A DNA stretch of 64,000 nt from Pontibaca salina (GTDB taxonomy: Bacteria > Pseudomonadota > Alphaproteobacteria > Rhodobacterales > Rhodobacteraceae), in assembly GCF_016307205.1 (NCBI RefSeq), contig NZ_JAEIJD010000005.1, forward strand, positions 124,001 to 188,000, written 5' to 3'. Made by a program: the position numbers and the translations under genes. The notes beneath the pieces were generated by a model. The model saw only the letters and a list, made by a program, of their open reading frames with translations. It was not told where the DNA came from and did not search any database. Shown one piece after another: positions 9,294 through 17,714 of the stretch. Each line of letters begins with the position of its first letter. The stretch's first letter is position 1.

Positions 9294-9497
9294 ATGAGTG
9301 TCGCAAGAGTAACCGAGATTTCCGCCACATCGCCGCAGAGCTTCGAGGATGCCGTCACAAAAGGAATTGAGCGTGCGTCAGAGACCTTGCGCAATGTGAC
9401 AAGCGCTTGGGTCAAGGAACAGCGCGTCAAGGTCGGCAACGGCAAGATCAGCGAATATCAGGTCAATTTGATGGTGACATTCGTTCTGGACGATTGA
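9294..9497 (+). CDS. Dodecin family flavin-binding protein
   Basis: Dodecins are small dodecameric proteins that store or buffer flavins. The 67-residue product reads MSVARVTEISATSPQSFEDA at the start and VNLMVTFVLDD at the end, with ASETLRNVTSAWVKEQ between; this is the whole family pattern and normal length. The tryptophan near residue 38 (AWVKEQ) is the usual flavin-stacking residue. AGGAG at 9283-9287 gives an ideal six-base spacing to the ATG. It stands divergent to the nrdR-ribD operon, so flavin synthesis and flavin buffering sit side by side. The product is clear; the physiological link is inference. Confidence 0.93.
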   Translation: MSVARVTEISATSPQSFEDAVTKGIERASETLRNVTSAWVKEQRVKVGNGKISEYQVNLMVTFVLDD

Positions 9498-9508
9498 TCT
9501 GAGCCGGG

Positions 9509-9928
9509 TCACCGGCACAGATGCGCCGCCACCCGCCGCGTGTGCGGCGCATCTCGATGTTCGAACAAATAGATACCCTGCCAATTGCCCAAAAGCATCT
9601 GTCCGTGTGACACAGGGATCGACAGAGAGACCGGCAGCAACGCGGCCTTGATATGGGCAGGCATGTCATCTGGTCCCTCGACGGTGTGCCGTAACCACGA
9701 CATCGCCTGATCATCCCCATGCGGCACCAACCGGCGCATGAACTCGGCAAGGTCACGCTGAACATCAGGATCCGCATTTTCCTGAATCAGCAGCGAGGCG
9801 GAACTATGCCGCAGAAACAGGGTCAGCAGTCCTGATTCGACAGCCGAGGCCATCAGCCACGCGGCAATATCATCAGTTATCTCGTAAAGTCCGGGCCGAT
9901 TGGTTTTAAAAGCAAACTCAGTCTGCAT
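9509..9928 (-). CDS. YjbQ/UPF0047 family protein
   Basis: This 139-residue protein belongs to the YjbQ family, some members of which show weak thiamine-phosphate synthase activity; the true role is unsettled. Family blocks are HSSASLLIQENADPDVQRDL (about 41-60), RHTVEGPDDMPAHIKAAL (79-96) and LGNWQGIYLFEHRD (112-125). Conserved histidines (41, 80, 91) could bind metal. It is convergent with the dodecin gene, with only about 11 bases between stops. An 11-bp perfect inverted repeat (9519-9529 and 9544-9554) overlaps its last codons. Confidence 0.92.
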   Translation of the reverse strand: MQTEFAFKTNRPGLYEITDDIAAWLMASAVESGLLTLFLRHSSASLLIQENADPDVQRDLAEFMRRLVPHGDDQAMSWLRHTVEGPDDMPAHIKAALLPVSLSIPVSHGQMLLGNWQGIYLFEHRDAPHTRRVAAHLCR

Positions 9929-9934
9929 GGCATA

Positions 9935-10354
9935 TCAGCGCCCGAATGGAAAACGATCCTCGAACGGGTCATTACCAAAGCAAAATTGATGCGCCGCAGC
10001 CGAGGTCAGATTGTACCCCACCGCGTCAATCGAAAGGGAATAGCCATGCTCGGTTGCGGCGCCCGGTGGGGGATTCAACGCGAACTGCACAGCCTTGGTG
10101 CCGGGACGTGTGACGCTGGGCCCGACTCCGCGCTGAATGTAAAGCCGCTGCACTGCGGCGGTATTTAGTACGCGGCGCGCATAGTCCCCCGCAGCGCACC
10201 AAAACTGGGCTGGACCTGCACCGGGGCGGCTGAGAACCTCAAAACCGCCCTGCGGCAGCGCGAAGACCTCTTGGCGGTTCACTGCGCGCCATGCCAACGC
10301 CGCGCTGGACCAGCTTATCGCCAAGAGCAGAGCGGACAGAGCGACATACCGCAT
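9935..10354 (-). CDS. Secreted protein of unknown function, paralog of the next upstream gene
   Basis: I do not recognise a named family. The 139-residue product has a clear Sec signal peptide (MRYVALSALLLAISWSSAAL, cleaved after about ALA at 19-21). The mature part contains FWCAAGDYARRVLN (51-64), then RLYIQRGVGPSV and KAVQFALNPPPG, and a second cysteine at about 125. These elements line up in the same order with the gene just upstream (10359-10769), including both cysteines, so the two are tandem paralogs. The cysteines could form a disulfide in the periplasm. The gap between the genes is four bases, implying one transcript. Confidence 0.75.
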   Translation of the reverse strand: MRYVALSALLLAISWSSAALAWRAVNRQEVFALPQGGFEVLSRPGAGPAQFWCAAGDYARRVLNTAAVQRLYIQRGVGPSVTRPGTKAVQFALNPPPGAATEHGYSLSIDAVGYNLTSAAAHQFCFGNDPFEDRFPFGR

Positions 10355-10358
10355 GGCC

Positions 10359-10769
10359 CTAGTGCCGCATTCGGGGATGGGTGCAATCCTGCAACGACAA
10401 TTGCACCGACTGACTGCGTCCCTCTCGCAACGGCAGGCTGATCAACCCACCCTCGGACGGCTTAATGCCTGCTGCTTCGGGATCAAGCGTGAACTGCACG
10501 GTGGTGCGCTTGTTGACGCTGACACCGGAACCCCGACCACGCACCACATAGATTTGCGCCGTCCACGGCGCATTCAATGCGCGGGCGGCATAATCGCCTG
10601 CGCCGCACCAGTACCGCCCGGATGAAGCGGCGGTGCTGCCGTAAACCTCGAAGATGGCAGTATTCACCTGACTGACCCGCATATCGCGTTTGGCAGCGAA
10701 ATCGGCCAGCGACAGATGCGGAAGACACAGCGCCAGCGCGGCAATTGGAGCAGCAATCGCATATTTCAT
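10359..10769 (-). CDS. Secreted protein of unknown function, tandem paralog
   Basis: A 136-residue protein with a Sec signal (residues 1-22, ending SLA-D). The mature domain has IFEVYGSTAASSGRYWCGAG, DYAARALN, then QIYVVRGRGSGVSV and TTVQFTLDPEAAG, with a second cysteine at 129. It matches the downstream gene through FEV, WC-x-AGDYA, the Y-x-x-RG strand and VQF-x-L-x-P. ATG 10769 was chosen because AGGTGA lies eight bases upstream and the signal peptide starts there; the open frame extends to 10838. No homologous domain of known function is recognised. Confidence 0.75.
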   Translation of the reverse strand: MKYAIAAPIAALALCLPHLSLADFAAKRDMRVSQVNTAIFEVYGSTAASSGRYWCGAGDYAARALNAPWTAQIYVVRGRGSGVSVNKRTTVQFTLDPEAAGIKPSEGGLISLPLREGRSQSVQLSLQDCTHPRMRH

Positions 10770-10866
10770 CGCGTCGTCACCTTTTTCAATGCTCTTAGCG
10801 ATTATAGAGCTCGTTAACGCGTCAGACAGAGACCTCACAAACTCGTGAAAACTCCACCGATAACAA

Positions 10867-10908
10867 GCAGACCGGGGCGCTGGGATAGGCTATCAGTCCC
10901 CGGTCTGC
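10867..10908 (-). terminator. Inverted repeat downstream of rpoD, probable terminator
   Basis: GCAGACCGGGG (10867-10877) and CCCCGGTCTGC (10898-10908) form a perfect 11-bp stem with a 20-base loop, 27 bases past the rpoD stop. On the plus side it is followed by ATTTTAT; on the minus strand (the rpoD direction) the following bases are only moderately T-rich. It is the only strong hairpin after rpoD. Confidence 0.55.
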
Positions 10909-10935
10909 ATTTTATACAAAGTGGCTTTCGATCAC

Positions 10936-12930
10936 CTACTGGTCGAGAAACGAACGCAATTTGCGCGACCGACTGGGGTGTTTCAGCTTGCGCAGCGCCT
11001 TGGCTTCGATCTGACGGATGCGCTCGCGGGTCACACTGAACTGCTGGCCGACCTCTTCCAAGGTGTGATCAGTGTTCATCCCGATGCCGAACCGCATCCG
11101 CAAAACCCGCTCTTCGCGCGGGGTGAGGCTTGCCAGAACACGTGTCGTGGTCTCTTTCAGGTTCTCCTGAATCGCCGAGTCCAACGGCAAGACCGCGTTC
11201 TTATCTTCGATGAAATCACCAAGCTGGCTGTCTTCCTCGTCGCCGATGGGCGTTTCGAGAGAGATAGGCTCCTTGGCGATTTTCATCACCTTGCGAACCT
11301 TGTCCAGCGGCATCTGAAGCTTCTCGGCCAGCTCTTCGGGGGTCGCCTCGCGCCCGATTTCGTGCAACAATTGACGCCCTGTGCGCACCAGTTTGTTAAT
11401 CGTCTCGATCATATGCACCGGGATACGAATGGTGCGCGCCTGATCGGCAATCGAACGGGTGATCGCCTGTCGAATCCACCATGTCGCGTAGGTGCTAAAC
11501 TTGTAACCGCGGCGATATTCGAACTTGTCGACCGCCTTCATCAAGCCAATGTTTCCTTCCTGAATAAGGTCAAGAAACTGCAATCCGCGGTTGGTGTATT
11601 TTTTCGCGATCGAAATGACTAGGCGCAGGTTTGCCTCGACCATTTCCTTCTTCGCCTGACGGGCCTCTTTCTCGCCCTTCTGCACTTGCTGGACGATGCG
11701 GCGGAATTCGGAGATGTCGAGCCCCACATATTGCCCAACTTGTGCCATGTCGGCGCGCAGTTCCTCGACCTTGTCGGTGCTGCGCTCAATGAACATCTGC
11801 CAACCGCGACCCGGCTTTTCAGCCATTTCAGTCAACCAGTTCGGGTCAAGCTCGCGACCACGATATGCATCGACGAATTCACGACGGTTGATCCGGGCTT
11901 GATCGGCCAGTCTGACCATGGCGCTGTCGAGCGACATCACTCGCTTGTTGATGCCATATAGCTGGTCAATCAAGGCTTCGATACGGTTGTTGTGCAGGTG
12001 CAGTTCATTGACCCGCTGGACAATCTCAGACCGCAGTTGCTGATATTTGTCTTCCTGCCTACCGCTAAACGAATCGTCTTCGTTCAATGTCGCAGAAATT
12101 CTGCTATCCTGCATTTCAGAGAGCCGCTGGTAGTCGCTAGCAATACGCTCCAGCATTGCCAGAACCTGATCCTTCAGGGCGGCTTCCATTGCCGCCAGGC
12201 TCATGTTGGCCTGTTCTTCCTCTTCTTCGTCGTCATCTTCCTTGGCAAGCGGGTTGCCGTCGGCGTCGAGTTCCGGGCCAGTATCCTCCTTGGATTTGGC
12301 GCCTTCCACTTTGGCCGGGTCGACAACCGGTTCGGTGACAGCCACCTCATCCTCTAACTGGTTGTCAAAGGTGGTTTCCAAGTCGATCACGTCGCGCAGA
12401 AGAATGTCTTCGGAAAGCAATTCATCGTGCCAAATGGTGATCGCCTGAAATGTCAGAGGGCTTTTACACAAACCCGCGATCATCGTATTGCGGCCGGCCT
12501 CAATGCGTTTGGCGATTGCGATCTCGCCCTCGCGCGACAGCAACTCAACGCTGCCCATTTCGCGCAAGTACATGCGCACCGGGTCATCGGTACGGTCAAG
12601 CTTCTCAGAAGCGGCCTTGGCCACCGTAACGTCACGGGCGCTTTCGGTCGTGGCGATCTCGGTCGAGCCGGTGGCCTCTTCCTCTTCCTCTTCGGCCTCT
12701 TCATCTTCGATGACGTTGATGCCCATTTCGGACAGCATCGACATCACATCTTCAATCTGCTCGGAACTCACCTGATCGGGGGGAAGAACCTGATTGAGTT
12801 GATCGTAGGTGATATACCCTTTTTCGCGTGCCTCGCCGATCATCTTCTTCACGGCGGCCTGGCTCATATCCAGCGAGGTTTCGGCCTCCTGATCTTCGGT
12901 CTTGCGCTCGTCTGTGTCTTTCGCGGCCAT
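10936..12930 (-). CDS. rpoD: RNA polymerase housekeeping sigma factor RpoD
   Basis: Sigma-70 directs RNA polymerase to housekeeping promoters. The 664-residue protein has region 1.1 (about 20-75), a long acidic non-conserved stretch (about 77-255, runs of E and D), and region 1.2 with [20 protein letters not shown]. Region 2 holds [20 protein letters not shown] and [16 protein letters not shown]. Region 4 has [14 protein letters not shown] and [20 protein letters not shown], the -35 recognition helix. Length and order are normal for Alphaproteobacteria. It follows dnaG after a structured 113-base interval, so it may be transcribed with dnaG and also from its own promoter. Confidence 0.98.
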   Translation of the reverse strand: MAAKDTDERKTEDQEAETSLDMSQAAVKKMIGEAREKGYITYDQLNQVLPPDQVSSEQIEDVMSMLSEMGINVIEDEEAEEEEEEATGSTEIATTESARDVTVAKAASEKLDRTDDPVRMYLREMGSVELLSREGEIAIAKRIEAGRNTMIAGLCKSPLTFQAITIWHDELLSEDILLRDVIDLETTFDNQLEDEVAVTEPVVDPAKVEGAKSKEDTGPELDADGNPLAKEDDDEEEEEQANMSLAAMEAALKDQVLAMLERIASDYQRLSEMQDSRISATLNEDDSFSGRQEDKYQQLRSEIVQRVNELHLHNNRIEALIDQLYGINKRVMSLDSAMVRLADQARINRREFVDAYRGRELDPNWLTEMAEKPGRGWQMFIERSTDKVEELRADMAQVGQYVGLDISEFRRIVQQVQKGEKEARQAKKEMVEANLRLVISIAKKYTNRGLQFLDLIQEGNIGLMKAVDKFEYRRGYKFSTYATWWIRQAITRSIADQARTIRIPVHMIETINKLVRTGRQLLHEIGREATPEELAEKLQMPLDKVRKVMKIAKEPISLETPIGDEEDSQLGDFIEDKNAVLPLDSAIQENLKETTTRVLASLTPREERVLRMRFGIGMNTDHTLEEVGQQFSVTRERIRQIEAKALRKLKHPSRSRKLRSFLDQ

Positions 12931-12956
12931 TCAATGCTCCTGCACGGTGCCTAGGT

Positions 12957-13008
12957 GATTCGCATTTATCGAATCATTCACGGGATCGGGTGATTCGTCA
13001 CCCCCGTG
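12957..13008 (-). promoter_or_regulatory. Structured dnaG-rpoD leader with three GANTC sites
   Basis: Between the dnaG stop and the rpoD ATG lie two stem-loops. One is GATTCG/CGAATC (12957-12962 with 12970-12975). The other is a compound hairpin, CACGG (12979-12983) with CCGTG (13004-13008) around GGGTGA-TTCG-TCACCC (12988-13003). Three GANTC motifs fall at 12957, 12971 and 12992. GANTC is the methylation site of CcrM in Alphaproteobacteria. The hairpin could attenuate dnaG read-through or shape the rpoD leader. The structure is visible; the regulatory role is inferred. Confidence 0.45.
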
Positions 13009-13043
13009 TAACCGTTTTTATTCAGAGTTTCCTTACCAAAGCC

Positions 13044-14984
13044 CTATTTGCGCGGCTTAGAATCCCTGATCCTCTCCAAAAGCGAATCGAGTGCGCCGCG
13101 TTCCTCGCGGTTTATTCGCGCTCCGTTTTCGCCGGTGTCATATTCCGTTTTATCCTCATGCGGGTTTCGCATTGCCCGGTTGCGCGCTTCGGCGGCCTGG
13201 CGCAATCGCCAGGTTAACGCCTCATCCGCAAGGCCGGACAAATCCTCAACCGCCTCGGCAATCTCGGCATTCAGCCCGCGCCGCGCTTGGAGTTTTGCGA
13301 GTTCTTCGGCCAGAATCATCCGAGCCAGATCCAGATCGCCGGGGTTGCGCACGCAGGGGCTTATTGCGACATGGCGCAATGCCATCAGGTTTTCAAGGGC
13401 TCGAGCGCCGATCTGGTCGCGAATTTCGCGGGTCAGCGTTTCGTGATCAGCCTCGACATGGTCCAGCAATAGGTCGCGCAGCCGGGCATGTTCCGGGTCG
13501 GAGCAAGGCATCGCGTCGAGTTCCGATTCGAATTCGGCGATCACTGGCGGCGTGACGATGGCACTGGCCAAAATCACCGCCTCTCGCATGTGGTCTTGCG
13601 CGCCATCGCCCGCCGCCACCAGAAGCGACGATTTCGTACCCGGCATTGCCGTCAAGAGGGGTGCCTTGCCGCGCCAAGGCACGCGTCTGGACTTTCCTCG
13701 TCGCGAGAACAGATCCCAACGTAACCTCTTGATTTCCGAGCCATAATGCGCCCGTATCGATGGATCTCGGATCAGGAGGATCTTGTCGCGCAGTGCCTTG
13801 TCGAGCGCCGCTTTTCGCTCGGGGCTATCAAAATTTCGGCCTTCTGTTTCGCGTTGCCAGAGCAGGCGCACCATCGGCGCCGCTTGGTCCAACACCTCTT
13901 GTATTGCGCCCGCGCCCTTGGCGCGTAACAGGTCATCGGGGTCCATGCCCTCAGGCATGAGCGCGAAACGCAATGACTGCCCCGCCTCTAGCAATGGCAA
14001 TGCCAGATCAATCAGCCGCATCGCGGCGCGCAAACCGGCGGTATCACCATCCAACGCAATCAATGGTTCGGGTGCGATACGCCAGAGCAACTGCAGCTGG
14101 CTTTCCGTGATCGCGGTGCCAAGTGGCGCAACCGCCGCGCCGAACCCGGCTTCGGAAAGTGCGATCACGTCCATGTATCCTTCGGCCACGATCAGCGGCA
14201 TACCTTTTCCAGCGGCGCTGCGTGCGGGGCCATGATTGTAAAGGCTGCGGCTTTTATCGAACAGCGCGGTTTCTGGCGAGTTGAGGTATTTCGCGTGATC
14301 GCCGGGATCCATTGCACGGCCGCCAAACGCGATTGCGCGTCCCTGAGCGTCACGAATCGGGAATATAATACGATTGCGAAACGTATCGTAAGGCCTGCCG
14401 CCCTTGCTACTGGGTCTGGCCAGCCCCGCATCCAGTATAAGGCTTTCGGCCACCCCCTTACCGCGCAGGTGATCCCAAAGCGCCTGCCAAGCATCGGGCG
14501 CAAAGCCGATTTCCCAGCGCTCGCGCACTGCATCATCCAATCCACGCTGAGCAAGATAAGCCCGCGCCGCCCCTGCCGGCCCTGTGGCCAGTTGCAGGCG
14601 GAAAAATTGCACCGCCTGCTCCATGACCTCGATCAGTTGTGCACGGTGGTCGGTTTTTGCCTGCGCTCTGGGATCGCGTGCCGGCATTTCCATCCCGGCT
14701 TCGCGGGCTAGAATCTCGACCGCTTCCATGAACCCGACATTCTCGGTCTCTCGCACAAAGGAAATGGCATCGCCCTTGGCGTGACAGCCAAAGCAATAAT
14801 AAAACCCCTTACGGTCATCGACATGAAAGCTGGCGGTCTTTTCCTGATGAAAGGGGCACGGGGCCCACAAATCACCCTTGGCCTGATTGGATTTACGCGC
14901 ATCCCAAATAACTTTGCGCCCGACGACCTGGCCAAGGCTCGACCGGCTGCGCAATTCATCCAAAAATCCAGAAGGCAGGCTCAT
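13044..14984 (-). CDS. dnaG: DNA primase
   Basis: DnaG makes RNA primers at the replication fork. The 646-residue protein has the N-terminal zinc ribbon (C43, H46, C64 and C67, in CPFHQEKTASFHV and YYCFGCHAKGD), the RNA polymerase core, and a TOPRIM domain with VAEGYMDVIAL (about 265) and ALDGDTAG (about 313). The C-terminal part (from about 440) is the divergent helicase-binding region. The MSLP start is typical. It precedes rpoD on the same strand, the conserved macromolecular-synthesis arrangement; rpsU is absent here. Confidence 0.97.
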   Translation of the reverse strand: MSLPSGFLDELRSRSSLGQVVGRKVIWDARKSNQAKGDLWAPCPFHQEKTASFHVDDRKGFYYCFGCHAKGDAISFVRETENVGFMEAVEILAREAGMEMPARDPRAQAKTDHRAQLIEVMEQAVQFFRLQLATGPAGAARAYLAQRGLDDAVRERWEIGFAPDAWQALWDHLRGKGVAESLILDAGLARPSSKGGRPYDTFRNRIIFPIRDAQGRAIAFGGRAMDPGDHAKYLNSPETALFDKSRSLYNHGPARSAAGKGMPLIVAEGYMDVIALSEAGFGAAVAPLGTAITESQLQLLWRIAPEPLIALDGDTAGLRAAMRLIDLALPLLEAGQSLRFALMPEGMDPDDLLRAKGAGAIQEVLDQAAPMVRLLWQRETEGRNFDSPERKAALDKALRDKILLIRDPSIRAHYGSEIKRLRWDLFSRRGKSRRVPWRGKAPLLTAMPGTKSSLLVAAGDGAQDHMREAVILASAIVTPPVIAEFESELDAMPCSDPEHARLRDLLLDHVEADHETLTREIRDQIGARALENLMALRHVAISPCVRNPGDLDLARMILAEELAKLQARRGLNAEIAEAVEDLSGLADEALTWRLRQAAEARNRAMRNPHEDKTEYDTGENGARINREERGALDSLLERIRDSKPRK

Positions 14985-15098
14985 ATCACATCATATTGGT
15001 CCGATGACTCGACCTTTCCACAAGCGTTACAGTCTCGTGCAACCTCTCCAGATTGCCAGCCGTTGACCGAGGTGTCGATCACCAGCGCTCTTCCCCGC

Positions 15099-15395
15099 TC
15101 AAAGACACATTTCATTCCAGATCGCAGCCAGATCCTGATCGCGCAATTCATCTAGGTTCTGCTCATAAACCCAAGGTGTGATCACCGGAATTGCTGCGTT
15201 ATAATTCTCGGGCCAAGTTGGCGGGTCTGCCAGAATTGTCTGCCCCACATCCGCCTCGGCCACGTTGTTTAATCGTGCCTGCTGGATCGCAGCGACGATG
15301 TCAGCCTGATGGGCGCAACTTTCCTTATCCGAACCGGTTGCCAGTGCTGGCGTCACTAGCAGCGTGAGGGCAAGGGCGAGACGAACCATAACCAT
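15099..15395 (-). CDS. Small secreted protein of unknown function
   Basis: A 98-residue product with a short signal peptide ([19 protein letters not shown], residues 1-19) and a mature domain of about 79 residues containing two cysteines, one just after the cleavage site (near 27) and one second from the C-terminus (97). That spacing suggests the two ends may be joined by a disulfide. AAGGAG lies four bases before ATG 15395 and ten before the in-frame ATG at 15389, so either start is possible. I cannot assign a family. It lies between dnaG and the glutamate dehydrogenase, with a 101-base gap to the latter's stop. Confidence 0.7.
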   Translation of the reverse strand: MVMVRLALALTLLVTPALATGSDKESCAHQADIVAAIQQARLNNVAEADVGQTILADPPTWPENYNAAIPVITPWVYEQNLDELRDQDLAAIWNEMCL

Positions 15396-15496
15396 ATAAC
15401 TCCTTGTGACGATTTGGCCAGATCAGAGAGTACCCGCAATTGCAGCGCCCTGCCATGCGGGCTCTCTTGATCCGGTTCAATCCGAGCCAGCGGCTT

Positions 15497-16927
15497 TCAA
15501 AGCCCTTTGGCGCGATAACTGGCCGCAACGCGGTCAATCGATACCATATAGGCTGCAGTGCGCAGGTCAGGCACATCATTCCGGCTGTGCCAGACCTCGC
15601 GCATTGATTGATAGGCAATGCGCATCGTGTCGTCCAGCCCCGAGCGCACCAGCTCCAGTTCTCCGGCCCCTTGCAGATATTTCTGTTTGAAATCCGGTGA
15701 CAAGGTCCAGCCAAGTCCCTGATCTTCAGACAAGCGCTCCAGTTCGTTTATGAGCAAGAGGTGGTGTGCCTCTTCCTGACGGCGCCGCATCCGACCGAAC
15801 CGGATCCGCGTGAGGTTTTTCACCCATTCGAAATATGAGACGGTCACGCCACCGGCATTCGCGTACATATCCGGGATAACCAGAGTTCCCTTCTCGCGCA
15901 GAATCTCGTCCGCGCCAGCGGTGATCGGTCCGTTGGCCGCCTCGATGATCAACGGAGCCTGAATCCGCGCCGCGTTATTGACATTGATGACGCCTTCCAT
16001 CGCCGCCGGGATAAGAATGTCGCAAGCTTCTTCCATGACGCTGGCCCCGTTTGCCGTATAGGTAGCATCCGGATATCCGCTCACCCCGCCATGTTTCGAC
16101 ATCCATTCGTGCACCGCCTCGACATCTAGCCCGGCAGGATCGTAAAGCGCGCCGTCATGTTCGACGATGCCCACGATGCGGGCGCCGTCTTCCCCTCTAA
16201 GGAAGCTCGACGCATGGTATCCGACTTTTCCCAACCCCTGCACGACAATCCGTTTGCCATCCAGACCGCCCGACAAGCCAGCCTTGGCAACATCGTCGGA
16301 ATGGCGGAAAAACTCGCGCAGAGCATATTGTACGCCTCGCCCCGTCGCCTCGAGCCGCCCTTGGATGCCACCCGCATTCAAGGGCTTTCCGGTGACACAG
16401 GCCCGCGCGTTGATGTCCGTCGTGTTCATGCGCCCGTACTGATCAGCGATCCAAGCCATCTCGCGTTCGCCGGTGCCCATGTCAGGGGCGGGAACGTTTT
16501 GGCTGGGGTGAATCAGATCACGCTTGACCAATTCAAAGGTAAAGCGGCGGGTGATTTGCTCAAGCTCATCTTCGTCGTAAAGACGCGGATCGATGCGCAG
16601 GCCCCCTTTCGAGCCGCCGAACGGCACCTCGACCAACGCACATTTATAGGTCATCAGGGCGGACAGGGCCTCGACCTCGTCCTGATGCACATTGATTGCG
16701 TAACGGATGCCGCCCTTGACCGGTTCCATGTGTTCCGAATGGACCGAGCGATAGCCGGTAAAGGTGTGCACTTTGCCACGCAGGCGCACACCAAAGCGCA
16801 CCGTATAAGTCGAGTTGCAGACCCGGATCTTTTCCTCCAGCCCCGGCGACAGGTCCATCAGGGCAACCGCCCGGTTGAACATCAGATCGACGCTTTCGCG
16901 AAAACTCGGTTCGGTGATCTCGGTCAT
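15497..16927 (-). CDS. Glu/Leu/Phe/Val dehydrogenase (glutamate dehydrogenase)
   Basis: The enzyme interconverts glutamate and 2-oxoglutarate plus ammonia. The 476-residue protein shows the substrate domain with PVKGGIRYAINVHQDEVEAL (about 70-89) and the catalytic-lysine block KCALVEVPFGGSKGG. NVPAPDMGTGEREMAWIADQ follows. The Rossmann domain has VVQGLGKVGYHASSFL, and EAANGPITAGADEIL lies near 330. AAGGAA precedes the ATG at good spacing. The length suggests an NAD- or NADP-dependent hexameric enzyme; the cofactor cannot be decided by eye. It appears monocistronic, with 210 bases upstream free of genes. Confidence 0.92.
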   Translation of the reverse strand: MTEITEPSFRESVDLMFNRAVALMDLSPGLEEKIRVCNSTYTVRFGVRLRGKVHTFTGYRSVHSEHMEPVKGGIRYAINVHQDEVEALSALMTYKCALVEVPFGGSKGGLRIDPRLYDEDELEQITRRFTFELVKRDLIHPSQNVPAPDMGTGEREMAWIADQYGRMNTTDINARACVTGKPLNAGGIQGRLEATGRGVQYALREFFRHSDDVAKAGLSGGLDGKRIVVQGLGKVGYHASSFLRGEDGARIVGIVEHDGALYDPAGLDVEAVHEWMSKHGGVSGYPDATYTANGASVMEEACDILIPAAMEGVINVNNAARIQAPLIIEAANGPITAGADEILREKGTLVIPDMYANAGGVTVSYFEWVKNLTRIRFGRMRRRQEEAHHLLLINELERLSEDQGLGWTLSPDFKQKYLQGAGELELVRSGLDDTMRIAYQSMREVWHSRNDVPDLRTAAYMVSIDRVAASYRAKGL

Positions 16928-17137
16928 ATGTGCATTTCCTTCAAGAGCGGCGCTTAATCGCGCTGCAGTAGATGTGACTGATATTACTTAAACGCGTGAT
17001 TAGACCTTCTGTTGAATTTCAGCAACCAAACGAAACCGCAGTCTTTTTATCTTCCCGCATAGCCGCGACTCGGATGTCAGTTCGTTCCAGTTTACCTGAC
17101 AGAATCGGTCGGCCTGCGATCACGGGGATGACCCTGT

Positions 17138-17671
17138 TTACTGATCAAGTCTGGCGGCCAACCGCGCATCTAGCAATGTTGCCATCTGTTTGGTCTGCGA
17201 CGCCGAGACGACACCGCCCACGCCAACCCGACGCCCGATACGCCACCATAGCCCGGGACGCCAAGCAAACGGCCCCGGTAGGGCGGTCCGCACGACAAAG
17301 CCTTGCGATGGTTTCAGCGCGAAATTTCCTCGCTCGACCATCTCAATCCCGTCGAAGCGCACCAATACAGTACCCGCGCTGTCGCGTAACCCGCCTTCGT
17401 GCAATTCGACGCTCAGAGCCGTGGCACGCCACATCTGCCCGGCCAGAGCCCAGAATGTGAGCGCCAGCCCAATAAGTACAATCTGCACCCAAACGCCGCC
17501 CGTGGCGACCAGCGCTACCCGCAATAACAGCAACCCCAGCCCGCCAAGCGTGAGCAGAGCCACCCACCTTCGCGGTTGACTGGCCGTCACCTGCGCTATC
17601 ATATCACCATCGCCCACTTCATCACCTAGCATCCATACTGCCCGTATATCGAACCTCTCGGAGTCGGTCAT
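17138..17671 (-). CDS. Membrane protein of unknown function
   Basis: About 177 residues. Two adjacent hydrophobic helices (WVALLTLGGLGLLLLRVALV and VWVQIVLIGLALTFWALAG, about residues 35-75) are followed by a soluble domain of roughly 95 residues with VELHEGGLRDSAGTVLVRFD and many arginines. This resembles small inner membrane proteins with a bacterial PH-like fold, but I cannot confirm it. The open frame extends upstream into the ClC gene to 17821. ATG 17671 leaves a 43-base gap to the ClC stop, and ATG 17632 is an alternative; neither has a strong ribosome site. Probably co-transcribed with the ClC gene. Confidence 0.65.
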   Translation of the reverse strand: MTDSERFDIRAVWMLGDEVGDGDMIAQVTASQPRRWVALLTLGGLGLLLLRVALVATGGVWVQIVLIGLALTFWALAGQMWRATALSVELHEGGLRDSAGTVLVRFDGIEMVERGNFALKPSQGFVVRTALPGPFAWRPGLWWRIGRRVGVGGVVSASQTKQMATLLDARLAARLDQ

Positions 17672-17714
17672 CGCATTGGTTAGACATGCCCATATAAACC
17701 ACGGGCCAAGAACG

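Noticed and set aside
9519-9554. 11-bp inverted repeat as terminator for dodecin
   Set aside because: It lies inside the yjbQ-type coding end and is not followed by a T-tract; coding constraint could explain part of it.
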